Notes: generated from the sequence alone by a model not told the origin. DNA of 11,028 bases from CAYNLK01 sp964398055 (GCA_964398055.1 CAYNLK010000093.1:1-11028), one strand, 5' to 3'. Counted from the stretch's first letter, positions 1 through 8,600 are shown. Numbers and translations are program-made.

Positions 1-2
1 CT

Positions 3-881
3 ACCGAGTCACCCACCCCGAACCACAGCCCCACCTCATCCCCATCCATCACCCCCACCGCTACCCCCAAACCGGCCAGGATCGTTTATGTGCAGAGCAA
101 CGCCCAGACCCATGAACTGGGCCTGGTTAGTTCCAGCGGCGAACTGCTGAACGCCACTTTGCATCGTCGCGCCGCCGCGCCCACCTGGTCGCCTGACGGT
201 AGCCGGGTGGCTTTTTACGGCGAACCCGGCATCAGCGAGTTCGGCGGGGTGTATGCGCAGGGCAGCGGCGTCTGGATTATGGATATTGCCACCGGCCAGG
301 TTGAACTCCTGGTGCAAATCGATCATATTACCAATATGGATTGGTCGCCCGATGGTGCCAAACTGGCGATCGAAGTGGGGCCGCCGGGTGTATCGCACCA
401 GGTCTTTGTGATTCAAGCGGGCGACGGTAAGGAGATTAGCCGCTTTCCCGGCGAGCAGCCAACCTGGAGTCCCGACGGCCAGGAGCTGATCGTCAAAGCC
501 TGCAATCCCGAGTGCGGCCTGTGGAAAGTTGGTTTTAACGGCAGCGGCGGGCGGCTGGTGACCGGCGATAGCACCGACAGTTATCCCAGTTGGTCGCCCA
601 AAGGTGACTATTTGGTCTTTTCCTCGCGCTCGCGCACCGGTGATTGGGAACTCTACCGGTTCAGCCTGGTTGATGGAGCGTTGTTGGCCTTGACCAATCG
701 GGCCGGGAGCGATACGACCCCGGTTTTCAGCTCAGACGGGCTGGAGATCTATTTCCGCACCGATGCGTTGGGGAGCTGGCAGGTGCGGGCCATGGCCGTG
801 GATGGCAGCCATGAACGGGTAATCCGCGAGGATGTCGGTCCGAGTGATGATTGGGGGTTGGCCCGGCCGGCGGTGCATTAG
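3..881 (+). CDS. TolB/WD40-like beta-propeller protein, 5'-truncated by window edge
   Basis: The reading frame is open from the left edge of the window, so the gene starts outside it. An internal GTG at 90 is unlikely to be the true start because the coding frame continues upstream as a Pro/Thr/Ser-rich linker (about residues 1-25 of the visible part). After the linker come five PD40-type blades with the signature W/F-S-P/S-D/K-G followed by a beta strand, near bases 185, 340, 460, 585 and 715 (for example TWSPDGSRVAF, DWSPDGAKLAI, SWSPKGDYLVF). Between them lie blade strands such as GVWIMDIATGQ. This is the TolB/WD40-like propeller fold, usually a protein-interaction or ligand-binding platform. 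In Chloroflexota such propellers often sit outside the membrane behind a TP-rich linker, sometimes after a Ser/Thr kinase domain. That N-terminal part is not visible here, so the kinase link is only a guess. The gene ends with TAG, convergent with the minus-strand sensor gene. Confidence 0.85.
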   Translation, partial: TESPTPNHSPTSSPSITPTATPKPARIVYVQSNAQTHELGLVSSSGELLNATLHRRAAAPTWSPDGSRVAFYGEPGISEFGGVYAQGSGVWIMDIATGQVELLVQIDHITNMDWSPDGAKLAIEVGPPGVSHQVFVIQAGDGKEISRFPGEQPTWSPDGQELIVKACNPECGLWKVGFNGSGGRLVTGDSTDSYPSWSPKGDYLVFSSRSRTGDWELYRFSLVDGALLALTNRAGSDTTPVFSSDGLEIYFRTDALGSWQVRAMAVDGSHERVIREDVGPSDDWGLARPAVH

Positions 882-887
882 TTGACC

Positions 888-2936
888 TCAGGATTCAGCC
901 TCGCCGGACTCGCCGGGTCTGGAACGGCGTCCCCGCCGGCGAATTTCGTCGGCCTTGGCCTTCAAATCCTGGAAAAAGTCAGTTTCGGTAATCTCGGCCA
1001 CCTGCTGCTGGCGCTTGACCTCGTCGATTTCGATGCGCAGTTGTTGGATCTCTTGCTTCAACTGCTGTTCGCGAATGTACGCCTCCAGGGCGGCCACGGC
1101 CAGCGAGGAGAAGGACTCCATCATCCGTTGCAGATTTTGGTCAAACGGGATGATCTGGTCGCTCTCCTGATCCTTGGCATTGATCAATTGCAGCACCCCA
1201 ATGACCTGATTTTGGCTATTCTTGAGGGGGATGGTCAGGTGGGAGCTGGCCTGGTAGCCTTTGAATACCCTGGGATCGGCAAAGCTGGCCTCAGTCAGCT
1301 GGGCGGCGTCGGCGATGTTCACCGTTTGACCGGTCAGGGCCACGTGGGTGGCCAGGTTTTCGTGATTGGCTTGGCCGGTACTTTTATCATACATCGGCAG
1401 GGGCATCAGGAGCTGAGTATAAGTGACCTCATTACCGGAGGCGCCGCCCATGGTCAGGTCGAGTGTATCGTTGCGGACGATCACAAATTCCAGCCGGTCA
1501 TCTTTGGTCCGCAGGTACAGGATACCGGCGTCGGCGCGGCAAAAAGATTTGGCCTCCAGCAGCATACTCTCCAGCAGGCGGTTGAAATCTTTTTCGGAAG
1601 CCAACTCCACCCCAATTGGGATGACCACGTCCAGCAGGTCATCGGCCCGCTTCTTTTCCTTTCTTACCTGGATCAGGGTTCGGCGCAGTTGGCCGGTCAT
1701 CTCATTGAACGTTTCGGCCAGGCTGCCAATTTCATCGCCTGATTCGATCTGAGCCTGCGCGGCCAGGTCGCCCTCCCTGATCTGCTCGGCCACCCGGGTC
1801 AAGCGCCGCACCGGCCCGGCGATATTCTCCCGGAAGATAATCGCCATAGCCAAACCCAACAACACCGCCGCTACCCCGCCGATCAGAATCCGTCGATTGG
1901 CTGTCTCCAGCTCATAGCGACTCTGATTCAAATCGGTCTCAAGTAAGAATTGCTGGTCGGTGACCATTTGGGCTAAGAGTTGCTGCATTTCTTCGGCCAG
2001 GGGCACGGCCTCGGTCGAGAACAGATAAAGGTCTTCGCGCCACCGCTCACTTTCCAGGGCGGTGAACATCTGCTCCGGCAAGCGCAGAAATACCTGGCGG
2101 GTTTGGCCAATATTCGACATTAGCCTCTGTTGGGTGGGAGTCAATGAACTCTCCTTGCTTTTGAGGCGGGCCCAGGCGAATTCATTGGCTTCCAGGTTGA
2201 CCTCATACTCCTGCCTGAAGATGCGATTGCGGGTGGTGATGTAACCGCGCAAACCGGACAGCATGGCCGCAAAGGAACTTTGGAAATTGGCCATATCTTC
2301 AATGAGCTCGGTATTCGGCCTTGACGGCTGCCGTTGGGCCTGGGCCTCGATCATACTGCGGATGTCGAGCAGGATCCAGGCCCCGGTCCGCAACCCATTG
2401 GTGGCCAGAATGCGGTAGGCCGGCTCCCGCTCCAGTTGGTCGTCGCGAAGTTCGAATAGCTTATCCGGCAGCTCCGACCACTTGGCGAAGGTCTGGCGCA
2501 ATTCAACCAGGCGGGCCCGATTTTCGGCATTGAGATTAGGCGATAATTGCTCCAATTCGGCCAGGTCGGCCTCAAAATCCCGGCGAGCCTCAAGGTAACT
2601 AGCTCGATATTGGCCTTCGCCCAGGGCCAGGTAGCCGCGCACATCGCCCAACATTCTCAGCAAATCTCGTTGGGCCCGCGACGAAGCCAGCGCGGTCGGA
2701 AAGCGGATTTCCTGAGTCCGGTTGATGCTGGTGGTGGCCTGGATACTGGCCTGATAGCTCACAATGGCCCCTACCAGGGTTAACAACACCAGAATGGCAA
2801 AACCAATGTTGAGTTTGTTGCCGATGCTCAGATTCTTGAGCTGGCGAAGGAGCGGCAACCCGCCGCCGGCCGCCGCCCGGCCGGCCTGAGGCGCGGTCCC
2901 GGCCTGGGTTGATGAGGTTGCTTTAGAAGTCGTCAT
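888..2936 (-). CDS. Membrane sensor: TM - tandem CHASE3-like helical domain - TM - HAMP - GAF - coiled coil, no recognisable output domain
   Basis: This is a 682-residue receptor-like membrane protein. The chosen ATG at 2936 forms an ATGA overlap with the stop codon of the upstream binding-protein gene; a GTG at 2969 would add 11 residues but is less likely. Visible order: Ala/Gly-rich cytosolic N-terminus; TM1 about 41-62; an extracytoplasmic all-helical region 63-345 containing two similar units, each with an RGY motif (VRGYLALGEGQY near 99-110 and LRGYITTRNRIF near 229-240), as in CHASE3 sensor domains; TM2 about 349-368; HAMP 369-422 with GPVRRLT and ESGDEIGSLAETFNEM; a linker helix; GAF about 445-618 ending in IGVLQLINAKD; then a coiled coil with VAEITETDFFQDLKAKA and a basic tail. 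No histidine kinase, GGDEF, cyclase or methyl-accepting region follows the GAF domain. The role is probably signal input that acts through partner proteins, and the ligand is unknown. A GGAG lies 12 nt before the ATG, rather far, so translation probably depends on coupling. Confidence 0.85.
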   Translation of the reverse strand: MTTSKATSSTQAGTAPQAGRAAAGGGLPLLRQLKNLSIGNKLNIGFAILVLLTLVGAIVSYQASIQATTSINRTQEIRFPTALASSRAQRDLLRMLGDVRGYLALGEGQYRASYLEARRDFEADLAELEQLSPNLNAENRARLVELRQTFAKWSELPDKLFELRDDQLEREPAYRILATNGLRTGAWILLDIRSMIEAQAQRQPSRPNTELIEDMANFQSSFAAMLSGLRGYITTRNRIFRQEYEVNLEANEFAWARLKSKESSLTPTQQRLMSNIGQTRQVFLRLPEQMFTALESERWREDLYLFSTEAVPLAEEMQQLLAQMVTDQQFLLETDLNQSRYELETANRRILIGGVAAVLLGLAMAIIFRENIAGPVRRLTRVAEQIREGDLAAQAQIESGDEIGSLAETFNEMTGQLRRTLIQVRKEKKRADDLLDVVIPIGVELASEKDFNRLLESMLLEAKSFCRADAGILYLRTKDDRLEFVIVRNDTLDLTMGGASGNEVTYTQLLMPLPMYDKSTGQANHENLATHVALTGQTVNIADAAQLTEASFADPRVFKGYQASSHLTIPLKNSQNQVIGVLQLINAKDQESDQIIPFDQNLQRMMESFSSLAVAALEAYIREQQLKQEIQQLRIEIDEVKRQQQVAEITETDFFQDLKAKADEIRRRGRRSRPGESGEAES

Positions 2937-4735
2937 GGCTGGCCACGTCTCCAATCCTTGATGTTCCACAACGCCTCATCCCAGGGGGTCAACTCCAAAC
3001 CTTCGATAGTGTTGCTAACCCCGTGTACATCAGCCTGGTGCACCAGGGGAATGATAACCACATCTTCAATCAGCAGATCGTTCATCTGGATAAAAAGCTC
3101 TTTTCGCTCTGCCGGGTCGATCTCCCGCTGGGTTTCCTCGAACAAAGCGTCGTACTCCGGGTTGCACCAGCGCTCGATGTTGGCCCCGGACCAATTGTTG
3201 GCTTTTTGGGCAATTTCAGGGCAGGTCCAGTTGCGGAAGTAGACCGCCGGGTCGGGGCTGCGATTGCCGGTGCTGAACATTTCCAGGTCGGCGTAGAAAT
3301 GGTGGCGGGTATTGGGGTTGTTGGGGTCGTTGCTGAAAAAGACACTGGCATCAAAGAACTGGACTTTCACCTCCACCCCAATCGAGGCCAGCGCCCGTTG
3401 GACAATACGCTGAGTTTCCTGCCGCACCGGGTTGGCCGAAGTCTGGTAGAGCAGGCTTAACTTCCGCCCATCTTTATCCCGAATACCGTCGTCGTTGCTG
3501 TCAACCCAGCCGGCTTCAGCCAGCAGGGCCGCGGCTTTGTTTAGGTTGAATTCGTAGGTGGTATTGGGCGAGCGAAAATTGGCGGGCGAGACGAGAACGT
3601 TGCTGACCGGCCGGCCGGCCCGGCCATACAAATTGGCGATGGCCTCCCGGTCGACGGCAAAGCTGAGCGCCTGGCGCACCTTTTTATCGCTCAGGATGGG
3701 GTGGGGAAAGCGGATACCGGAACGCTCGCCCGTCTCGGTAGGCGGGTTGGGATCGGTTCGGTTGAGCAGAATTCGCTCCACAAAGGCGCCAAAGAGCACC
3801 AGCACTTCGCCCTTGCCGGCGGCCTCCATTTCATCGAGGGTGGCTGCGTCGAGCTGCAAATTGAAGGCAAAATCCACATCGCCAACTTCCAAGACCGAGC
3901 GAGCCGCCTCTTTGACCGTGCCGCCGCCCCGCAGTTCCACCCGGCTGAAGTACGGCTTGTCCTCTTCCCGAAAGTACTCATTGGGTTCGTAGACAATCTT
4001 GTTGGTTTCGATCAGGTCAGTCCCCAGAAACAGAACTTCCTGGGGTTTGAATGAAACCACCCGGTAAGGCCCGGTGCCGACCGGCAGCATGTTGGCCGGG
4101 GCCTGGCGCGCCTCCGGTCCGTTGTAGGCTTCAAAAACGTGCTGTGGAATGATCATCCCCCACGCCCCTACAAAGGGCAGGAACCAGGCCGGGGTGATCT
4201 CCTTAAAATTGATTTTGACGGTATGATTGTCGATAACTTCAACACTTTCGATGCCGTCGTACACATTGGCGGTGGTCGCGCCGGTGGCAGGATTGGTGAT
4301 GAAGTCGTAAGTGAAGCGCACATCGGTTGCGGTAAATGGCTGCCCGTCAGACCATTTGACCCCCTGCTTCAGCTTCCAGGTAACCGATTTGCCGTCGGCA
4401 GCCACGCCGCCGTTGTCAAGACTGGGGATCTCGGCGGCCAAAAAGGGGATCAGCTCACCGGCTTCATTGAAGCTGGCCAGCGGTTCGTAGGTTACCCGGC
4501 TGGCGGCCCAATCTTTTGAGCCGAGCGCCAGGTGCGGGTTGAGAATGGTGGGGGCTTGCCAATAAAGGATGCGCAGGGTATCGCCGGCGCCGCGGCCGCT
4601 GGGAGTAGGCGCCGGGGTCGGCGAGGGGCTGGGGGTGGGCGTGGGAACAGTTGCAGCCGGGCCGCACGCCGCCAGCCAGAAGCCGATGATGAGCAGCAGG
4701 CTTAACCGTTGGAAATACCGATGGTGTATTTTCAT
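2933..4735 (-). CDS. ABC-type peptide/oligopeptide-binding lipoprotein (SBP family 5, OppA/DppA-like)
   Basis: The 600-residue product begins with a lipoprotein signal peptide: basic n-region MKIHHRYFQR, hydrophobic core, and lipobox LAAC with the acylated Cys at residue 24. A Pro/Thr/Ser-rich tether (about 27-48) then leads to the mature domain. The family-5 hallmarks are visible: the segment 118-146 with LKQGVKWSDGQPFTATDV, the GTGPY turn near 220, the VRQALSFAVDREAI helix near 353-366, and a DSNDDGIRDKDG acidic loop at 412-423 resembling a calcium-binding loop. Length and order fit a full substrate-binding protein for peptides or related solutes. It would be membrane-anchored on the outer face. 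No permease or ATPase genes (OppB/C/D/F type) lie beside it. Instead its stop overlaps the start of the sensor gene by 4 nt, suggesting it presents ligand to that receptor or works with permeases encoded elsewhere. The ATG at 4735 follows a strong -10 motif with almost no leader. Confidence 0.93.
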   Translation of the reverse strand: MKIHHRYFQRLSLLLIIGFWLAACGPAATVPTPTPSPSPTPAPTPSGRGAGDTLRILYWQAPTILNPHLALGSKDWAASRVTYEPLASFNEAGELIPFLAAEIPSLDNGGVAADGKSVTWKLKQGVKWSDGQPFTATDVRFTYDFITNPATGATTANVYDGIESVEVIDNHTVKINFKEITPAWFLPFVGAWGMIIPQHVFEAYNGPEARQAPANMLPVGTGPYRVVSFKPQEVLFLGTDLIETNKIVYEPNEYFREEDKPYFSRVELRGGGTVKEAARSVLEVGDVDFAFNLQLDAATLDEMEAAGKGEVLVLFGAFVERILLNRTDPNPPTETGERSGIRFPHPILSDKKVRQALSFAVDREAIANLYGRAGRPVSNVLVSPANFRSPNTTYEFNLNKAAALLAEAGWVDSNDDGIRDKDGRKLSLLYQTSANPVRQETQRIVQRALASIGVEVKVQFFDASVFFSNDPNNPNTRHHFYADLEMFSTGNRSPDPAVYFRNWTCPEIAQKANNWSGANIERWCNPEYDALFEETQREIDPAERKELFIQMNDLLIEDVVIIPLVHQADVHGVSNTIEGLELTPWDEALWNIKDWRRGQP

Positions 4736-4743
4736 AATGTTTT

Positions 4744-4753
4744 ATTATACCAC
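4744..4753 (-). promoter_or_regulatory. Extended -10 promoter for the binding-protein/sensor unit, probably leaderless
   Basis: Read on the minus strand, the sequence is TGGTATAAT, a perfect TATAAT (4744-4749) preceded by TG-n, the extended -10 motif. No good TTGACA-like -35 is seen at 16-18 bp, which fits extended -10 promoters. Eight bases separate the box from the ATG at 4735, so transcription would start at or within a few bases of the start codon. There is no Shine-Dalgarno sequence in the intervening AAACATT. Confidence 0.6.
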
Positions 4754-4779
4754 GATTCGGACTGATAGCCTAGACTGCC

Positions 4780-4789
4780 GCAGATCTGC
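4780..4789. promoter_or_regulatory. 10-bp perfect palindrome upstream of the promoter (possible operator or activator site)
   Basis: GCAGATCTGC is self-complementary over all ten bases and lies just after the stop codon of the acetyltransferase gene. Its centre is about 47 bp upstream of the start point predicted from the extended -10, a position used by activators. A site of this length can occur by chance, and no matching copy was noticed elsewhere in the window. Confidence is therefore low. Confidence 0.25.
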
Positions 4790-4790
4790 C

Positions 4791-5597
4791 TTAATCTTTG
4801 AATAGGATCAACTTCCAGCCAAATTCTGAGGGAGTGGTCAGAACGGTGACCACGGCTTCACGCCAGCGGCCCAGGTCGTCTTTGACCAGGGCTGAGAGCT
4901 GGCGATTCAGATCGCTGGCCAGGGCCGGGTTCGAGAGCCAGAAATGGCAAAACTCAGCCCAGGGATGCCCGGTATCCTGGCGCGGCGACAGGTGTGCCCC
5001 TTCGTACCGTTTCAGCTCAGGAGGAGGTGACCAGCCCACCCCAATTTTGTCTTCCAGCCCGGTCATCGGCACGCCAATCAGGCTGGTTACAAAGGGAATG
5101 TCGCTCCAGCCGACCAACTGCCAGCCCAGCCGCTCCAAAATCGGTGAAGCGCCCAACCCGATGGAGACGCTGATGTGCAAACAGTTGGGGCTGCTGAAGC
5201 GTTTCAGCAGCTTCTGGCGCAATTGCAGACTGATGCCTTTGCGGCGGCAATCAGGCCGGGTCCAGCCGGTGGCAAATTCAAACAGATCGATCGCGGGCAT
5301 CTGGCCGGCTTCGACGCCAATGATCGCTCCCAAGCGCCGGCGACTGGACTCGGAATAAACGGGCACCACGCTGGTATAACTGACAATATTGCCAGCCTCA
5401 ATGGCCGTAGCGGCATAGCCTTGTTGCCAGCGATTGGCCAGCACCGGGGCCGGGTAGGCCGTCAAACTGGCTTCCAGGGCAATCGCTGCGGCCAGGGTTT
5501 GCCAGCCTGACCCGGTCAGGGTATTGGCGGCGGCAGTCACCAGCTCGACATGTTTTTGGCCAGGAGCTTCGATAAATGTGTAGGTTAACGGTTTCAC
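4791..5597 (-). CDS. GNAT-family N-acetyltransferase-like protein
   Basis: The 268-residue product carries a GNAT acetyl-CoA-binding core. Motif A is GWTRPDCRRKGISLQLRQKL near 111-130, in which RRKGIS matches the R/Q-x-x-G-x-G/A pyrophosphate loop except that the last Gly is Ser. Motif B is GLGASPILERLGWQLVG near 147-163. The region after about residue 165 is not recognised and may help define the acceptor substrate. The start is a GTG at 5597; the only upstream in-frame codons before the TGA stop of the previous gene are ACG and CCG. No Shine-Dalgarno sequence is visible, so translation probably depends on re-initiation after the upstream stop. The gene lies in the same frame as the upstream gene, whose last domain binds cyclic nucleotides, so readthrough of the single TGA would give a cyclic-nucleotide-binding/GNAT fusion. 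The acetyl acceptor (protein lysine, antibiotic or metabolite) cannot be told from the sequence. Confidence 0.8.
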   Translation of the reverse strand: MKPLTYTFIEAPGQKHVELVTAAANTLTGSGWQTLAAAIALEASLTAYPAPVLANRWQQGYAATAIEAGNIVSYTSVVPVYSESSRRRLGAIIGVEAGQMPAIDLFEFATGWTRPDCRRKGISLQLRQKLLKRFSSPNCLHISVSIGLGASPILERLGWQLVGWSDIPFVTSLIGVPMTGLEDKIGVGWSPPPELKRYEGAHLSPRQDTGHPWAEFCHFWLSNPALASDLNRQLSALVKDDLGRWREAVVTVLTTPSEFGWKLILFKD

Positions 5598-5603
5598 CGG
5601 CGT

Positions 5604-8600
5604 TCAATCAAGCGTATCATATAGTTTTTGCAATTCGCGCGGCCGCGTTTTGGTCAATTCGGCAATCCGGTTATTGGCCTGGCGCAGCCGCTCGCTGAGA
5701 ACGTTAATGAGTTCCAACGACAGGTCGGGATACTGGCGGGCCAGGGCAATCAGCGGTTCGCGACGAATCTTCAAGGTCAAGGTGTCCTGAACGGCCACGG
5801 CCGCGGCTGAGCGAGGAGCATTATCGAACAGGGTCATTTCACCAAAGTAAGAATGTGAGCCTAGCGTAGCCAGGCGAGCAAAAGAGCCGGTTCGTTTTTC
5901 CTGCTCGATGCCGACCTTACCGCTCACGATCACATACAAGGCGCCTCCGGCGTCGCCCTGTTTGAAAATCTGCTGATCTTCCTCAAAAAATTCCTCTTCG
6001 CAGATAGCGGCCAGCACCTGGAGTTGGTTAATGGTCATCCCCTGGAAGAAGGGAACCTCTTTTAAGAATATGACTCGCTCGATGGTCGAGAGCACGTTTG
6101 CCTCCTTTTCAGCGGCCTGGAGAATGTTGAAACCGGTCAGCTTCCGTTGGGCGGCCCGGGCCGCATTGCTGACATCCTCAACCGGGTCGGCCGCGGCTGC
6201 CGTGAGCAGTTCCTCGATTTCAGGCAGGGTTAGAGGTATTTGTAGGGAGTCAACAGGTTTCGCCGGCGAGATGGCCGGCTCAGTTGGCGGCAGTTTAGCG
6301 GCTTCGTCGCGGTCGAATAAGGCTCCGAGCAAATCGGGTGGCGGGCGGCGGCGCGGCCGTGGGGCGGGCTGTTCTTGCGCGGGCGAGTCGCTCAATGCGG
6401 CCAGCGGATCGGGTGGGCCGGACCGGCGCCTGCCGGACTTGGGCGCAGCATCCGCGTCGGCAATCGGGTCATCATCCCCTGGCTGGACCGGCGAGCCGGT
6501 CGGCGGCGCATCTGTCTTGAGCATAGCCCCCATTTCGCCCAGGGCCAAGGCCATAATCGCCCGCAGCAAGGGCTTGTCGAGGTTAGTGTTAAGTTGGCGG
6601 ATGGTTTTGGCTGGATCAGGCGGCTGCATCTCCCATGTTTCCCGGCTAAGGGTGAGTAACTGGTCTGGGTTGAGGTTAGGCTCAAGCAGGGGGGCAATGA
6701 GTTGGGCCGTCTGGGGGGTGGTCAGGGCTTCCAGGGCCTCGCTGGCATTGGCGCGGGTGCGAAGGTTGTCGCTGGCCAGCGACTCGGCAATGATTTTTAT
6801 GTCGTCCGGCTCATGCACCGCCGCCAATAGATAAAAAATTTCATCGAGCAGGGCCTGGTTCTGCTCGCGCAGGACGCTCTGCAGAACTTTGATACTGGCG
6901 AAATTGGTGTAACTGGCCAGAGACTCGCTGAGGTTAAAGTTCTGGTAAATGGTCAGTAAATTACCCATAATATTGGACTTGTTCAAGTCGCCAAATTCTC
7001 TGGGGTTGATACGACTCAAGATAACCGCGGCCATTTTACGCAGTTGGGAGTCGGGCGAGTCGAGCAGCGGATGGATGAGGGGAATAATGAGTTTGCCGGC
7101 TTGAACCAGAGCCTCAACGGCAGTAGCCCTGACCTGTGGACTTGGGTCGGTCAGGGTTGTCATGATCGCCTGGTACAACTCGGGCTGGCCTGGGCGGGCC
7201 AGAATATGAATGGCAGTCTGGCGGATTCGTTCGACCGGGTCCTGGAGGAGCGGAGGCAGTTGCGGCCAGATCGCCTGACTCGCCGGCTCAGGCAGTCCAT
7301 TCCGGGCGAGCTTCTCCACGGCTGCGGTCGCTGCCAACCGCACTTCATCTTCAGGATCGGCCAGGAATTGGCTGAGGCTGTGCATGGCCGGCGCATTTCC
7401 AACCAGGCCCAGCACGCGCACCCCCTGCGCCCGATGCTGGGGATCGGGATCGGCCAGCAACCGGTCCAACTCGTCTACGGCCGGGGTCAACTCGTAGAAG
7501 TCATCGCGGCCGGCCAGAGCCGACAGAACCTGCACCCGCACCCCCAGGTCGGGGTCCGACAACATAGATAGGGCCAGCGCCTGGAAATCCGGCTCTTTAG
7601 GCCCGGCCAGCCGTTCGAGTCCGGTCAGGGCAGACTGCCGCACCCGACTGTCAGGATCGGACAGGAAATCAAGGTAAAGCCGGCGGGCCGCGGTGCCACC
7701 GATCTCGGCCGCGGTTAGCGTATCGAGAATGGCGGCGCGCAGCCCACCGGCCGGGCTTGTTTTGGCGGTTTCAGCCAGGATAGACACGGCTTCACTACCG
7801 CCAATCTGGCTGATGAGCTGAGCCATAAAGAGGGTGAACTCATCAGTGGTGCTTTCGCGCAATTTTTGTTGCAACAGTTTTAGGGCGGTCGGGTCGGCCA
7901 CTACCGTGCTGGAGGTGATATGGGCAAAGAGGAAAGAAAAATCTTCCTGTTCCAGCATCGTAATCAGCGCCTGGGAATATTGTCGCCGGGTAATCCAGGC
8001 GCTCACAGGATAGGCCACGGCCAATATGGCGATGATGGCTGCCAGCAGCCAGGTGGTCGGGATCACCGGGATCAGCAGCAGGGCGCCGCCAATGAGGGCG
8101 CCAATGGGCACCACTAACCCGCCGATAAAGGCCCTGGCCCGGCCCTTGAGCCGTAACGGCACGGCGTTGTATAACAAGCTGTCGATGGGGTTGCGGAAGG
8201 TGGTGCGAAAGGTAGTTCTATTGACATAAGCCAGGGCGCCGGTTAGAAGATTCTGGCTGGCCACCAGCGCCCCGCTTACGGCCAGCGTGCCCAGCGGAAA
8301 AATCAGGCTGGCGTTGCCCAGCCCAATCCGGCCAATCAGGCGATTGAGCAAAAAGAGCTGGATGGGTAAGGCAATGAGGTTGCCCAACCCGTTGAGCATG
8401 GCGATGAAATTGGAGATGTTCGCGGTGGTTTGCAATTCGGTTTGGAAGATTTGCAGGGCCTGGTAGTTGAGCAACGGGAAGAGGATGAAGATCAGCAGGG
8501 TTGAGACGGCCAGCCAGCGCAAAAAGGGCGATTGGGACACGAATCGAAACCCCTCCCGGACGTTGTCCAGGTACGAAGCGGATCGCCTGGAGTCGCCGAC

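Noticed and set aside
882..1742. Long plus-strand reading frame of 286 codons
   Set aside because: It lies opposite the GAF/HAMP part of the sensor gene and shows no family motif; the minus-strand protein has clear domains. It is a shadow caused by GC-rich codon use.
2937..2969. GTG at 2969 as the start of the sensor gene
   Set aside because: The ATG at 2936 gives the typical ATGA overlap; the extra 11 residues show no conserved feature.
6031..6834. Plus-strand reading frame of 267 codons, rich in Ser, Arg and Gly
   Set aside because: It is antisense to the linker and cyclic-nucleotide domain of the large membrane protein, is low complexity, and has no recognisable domain.
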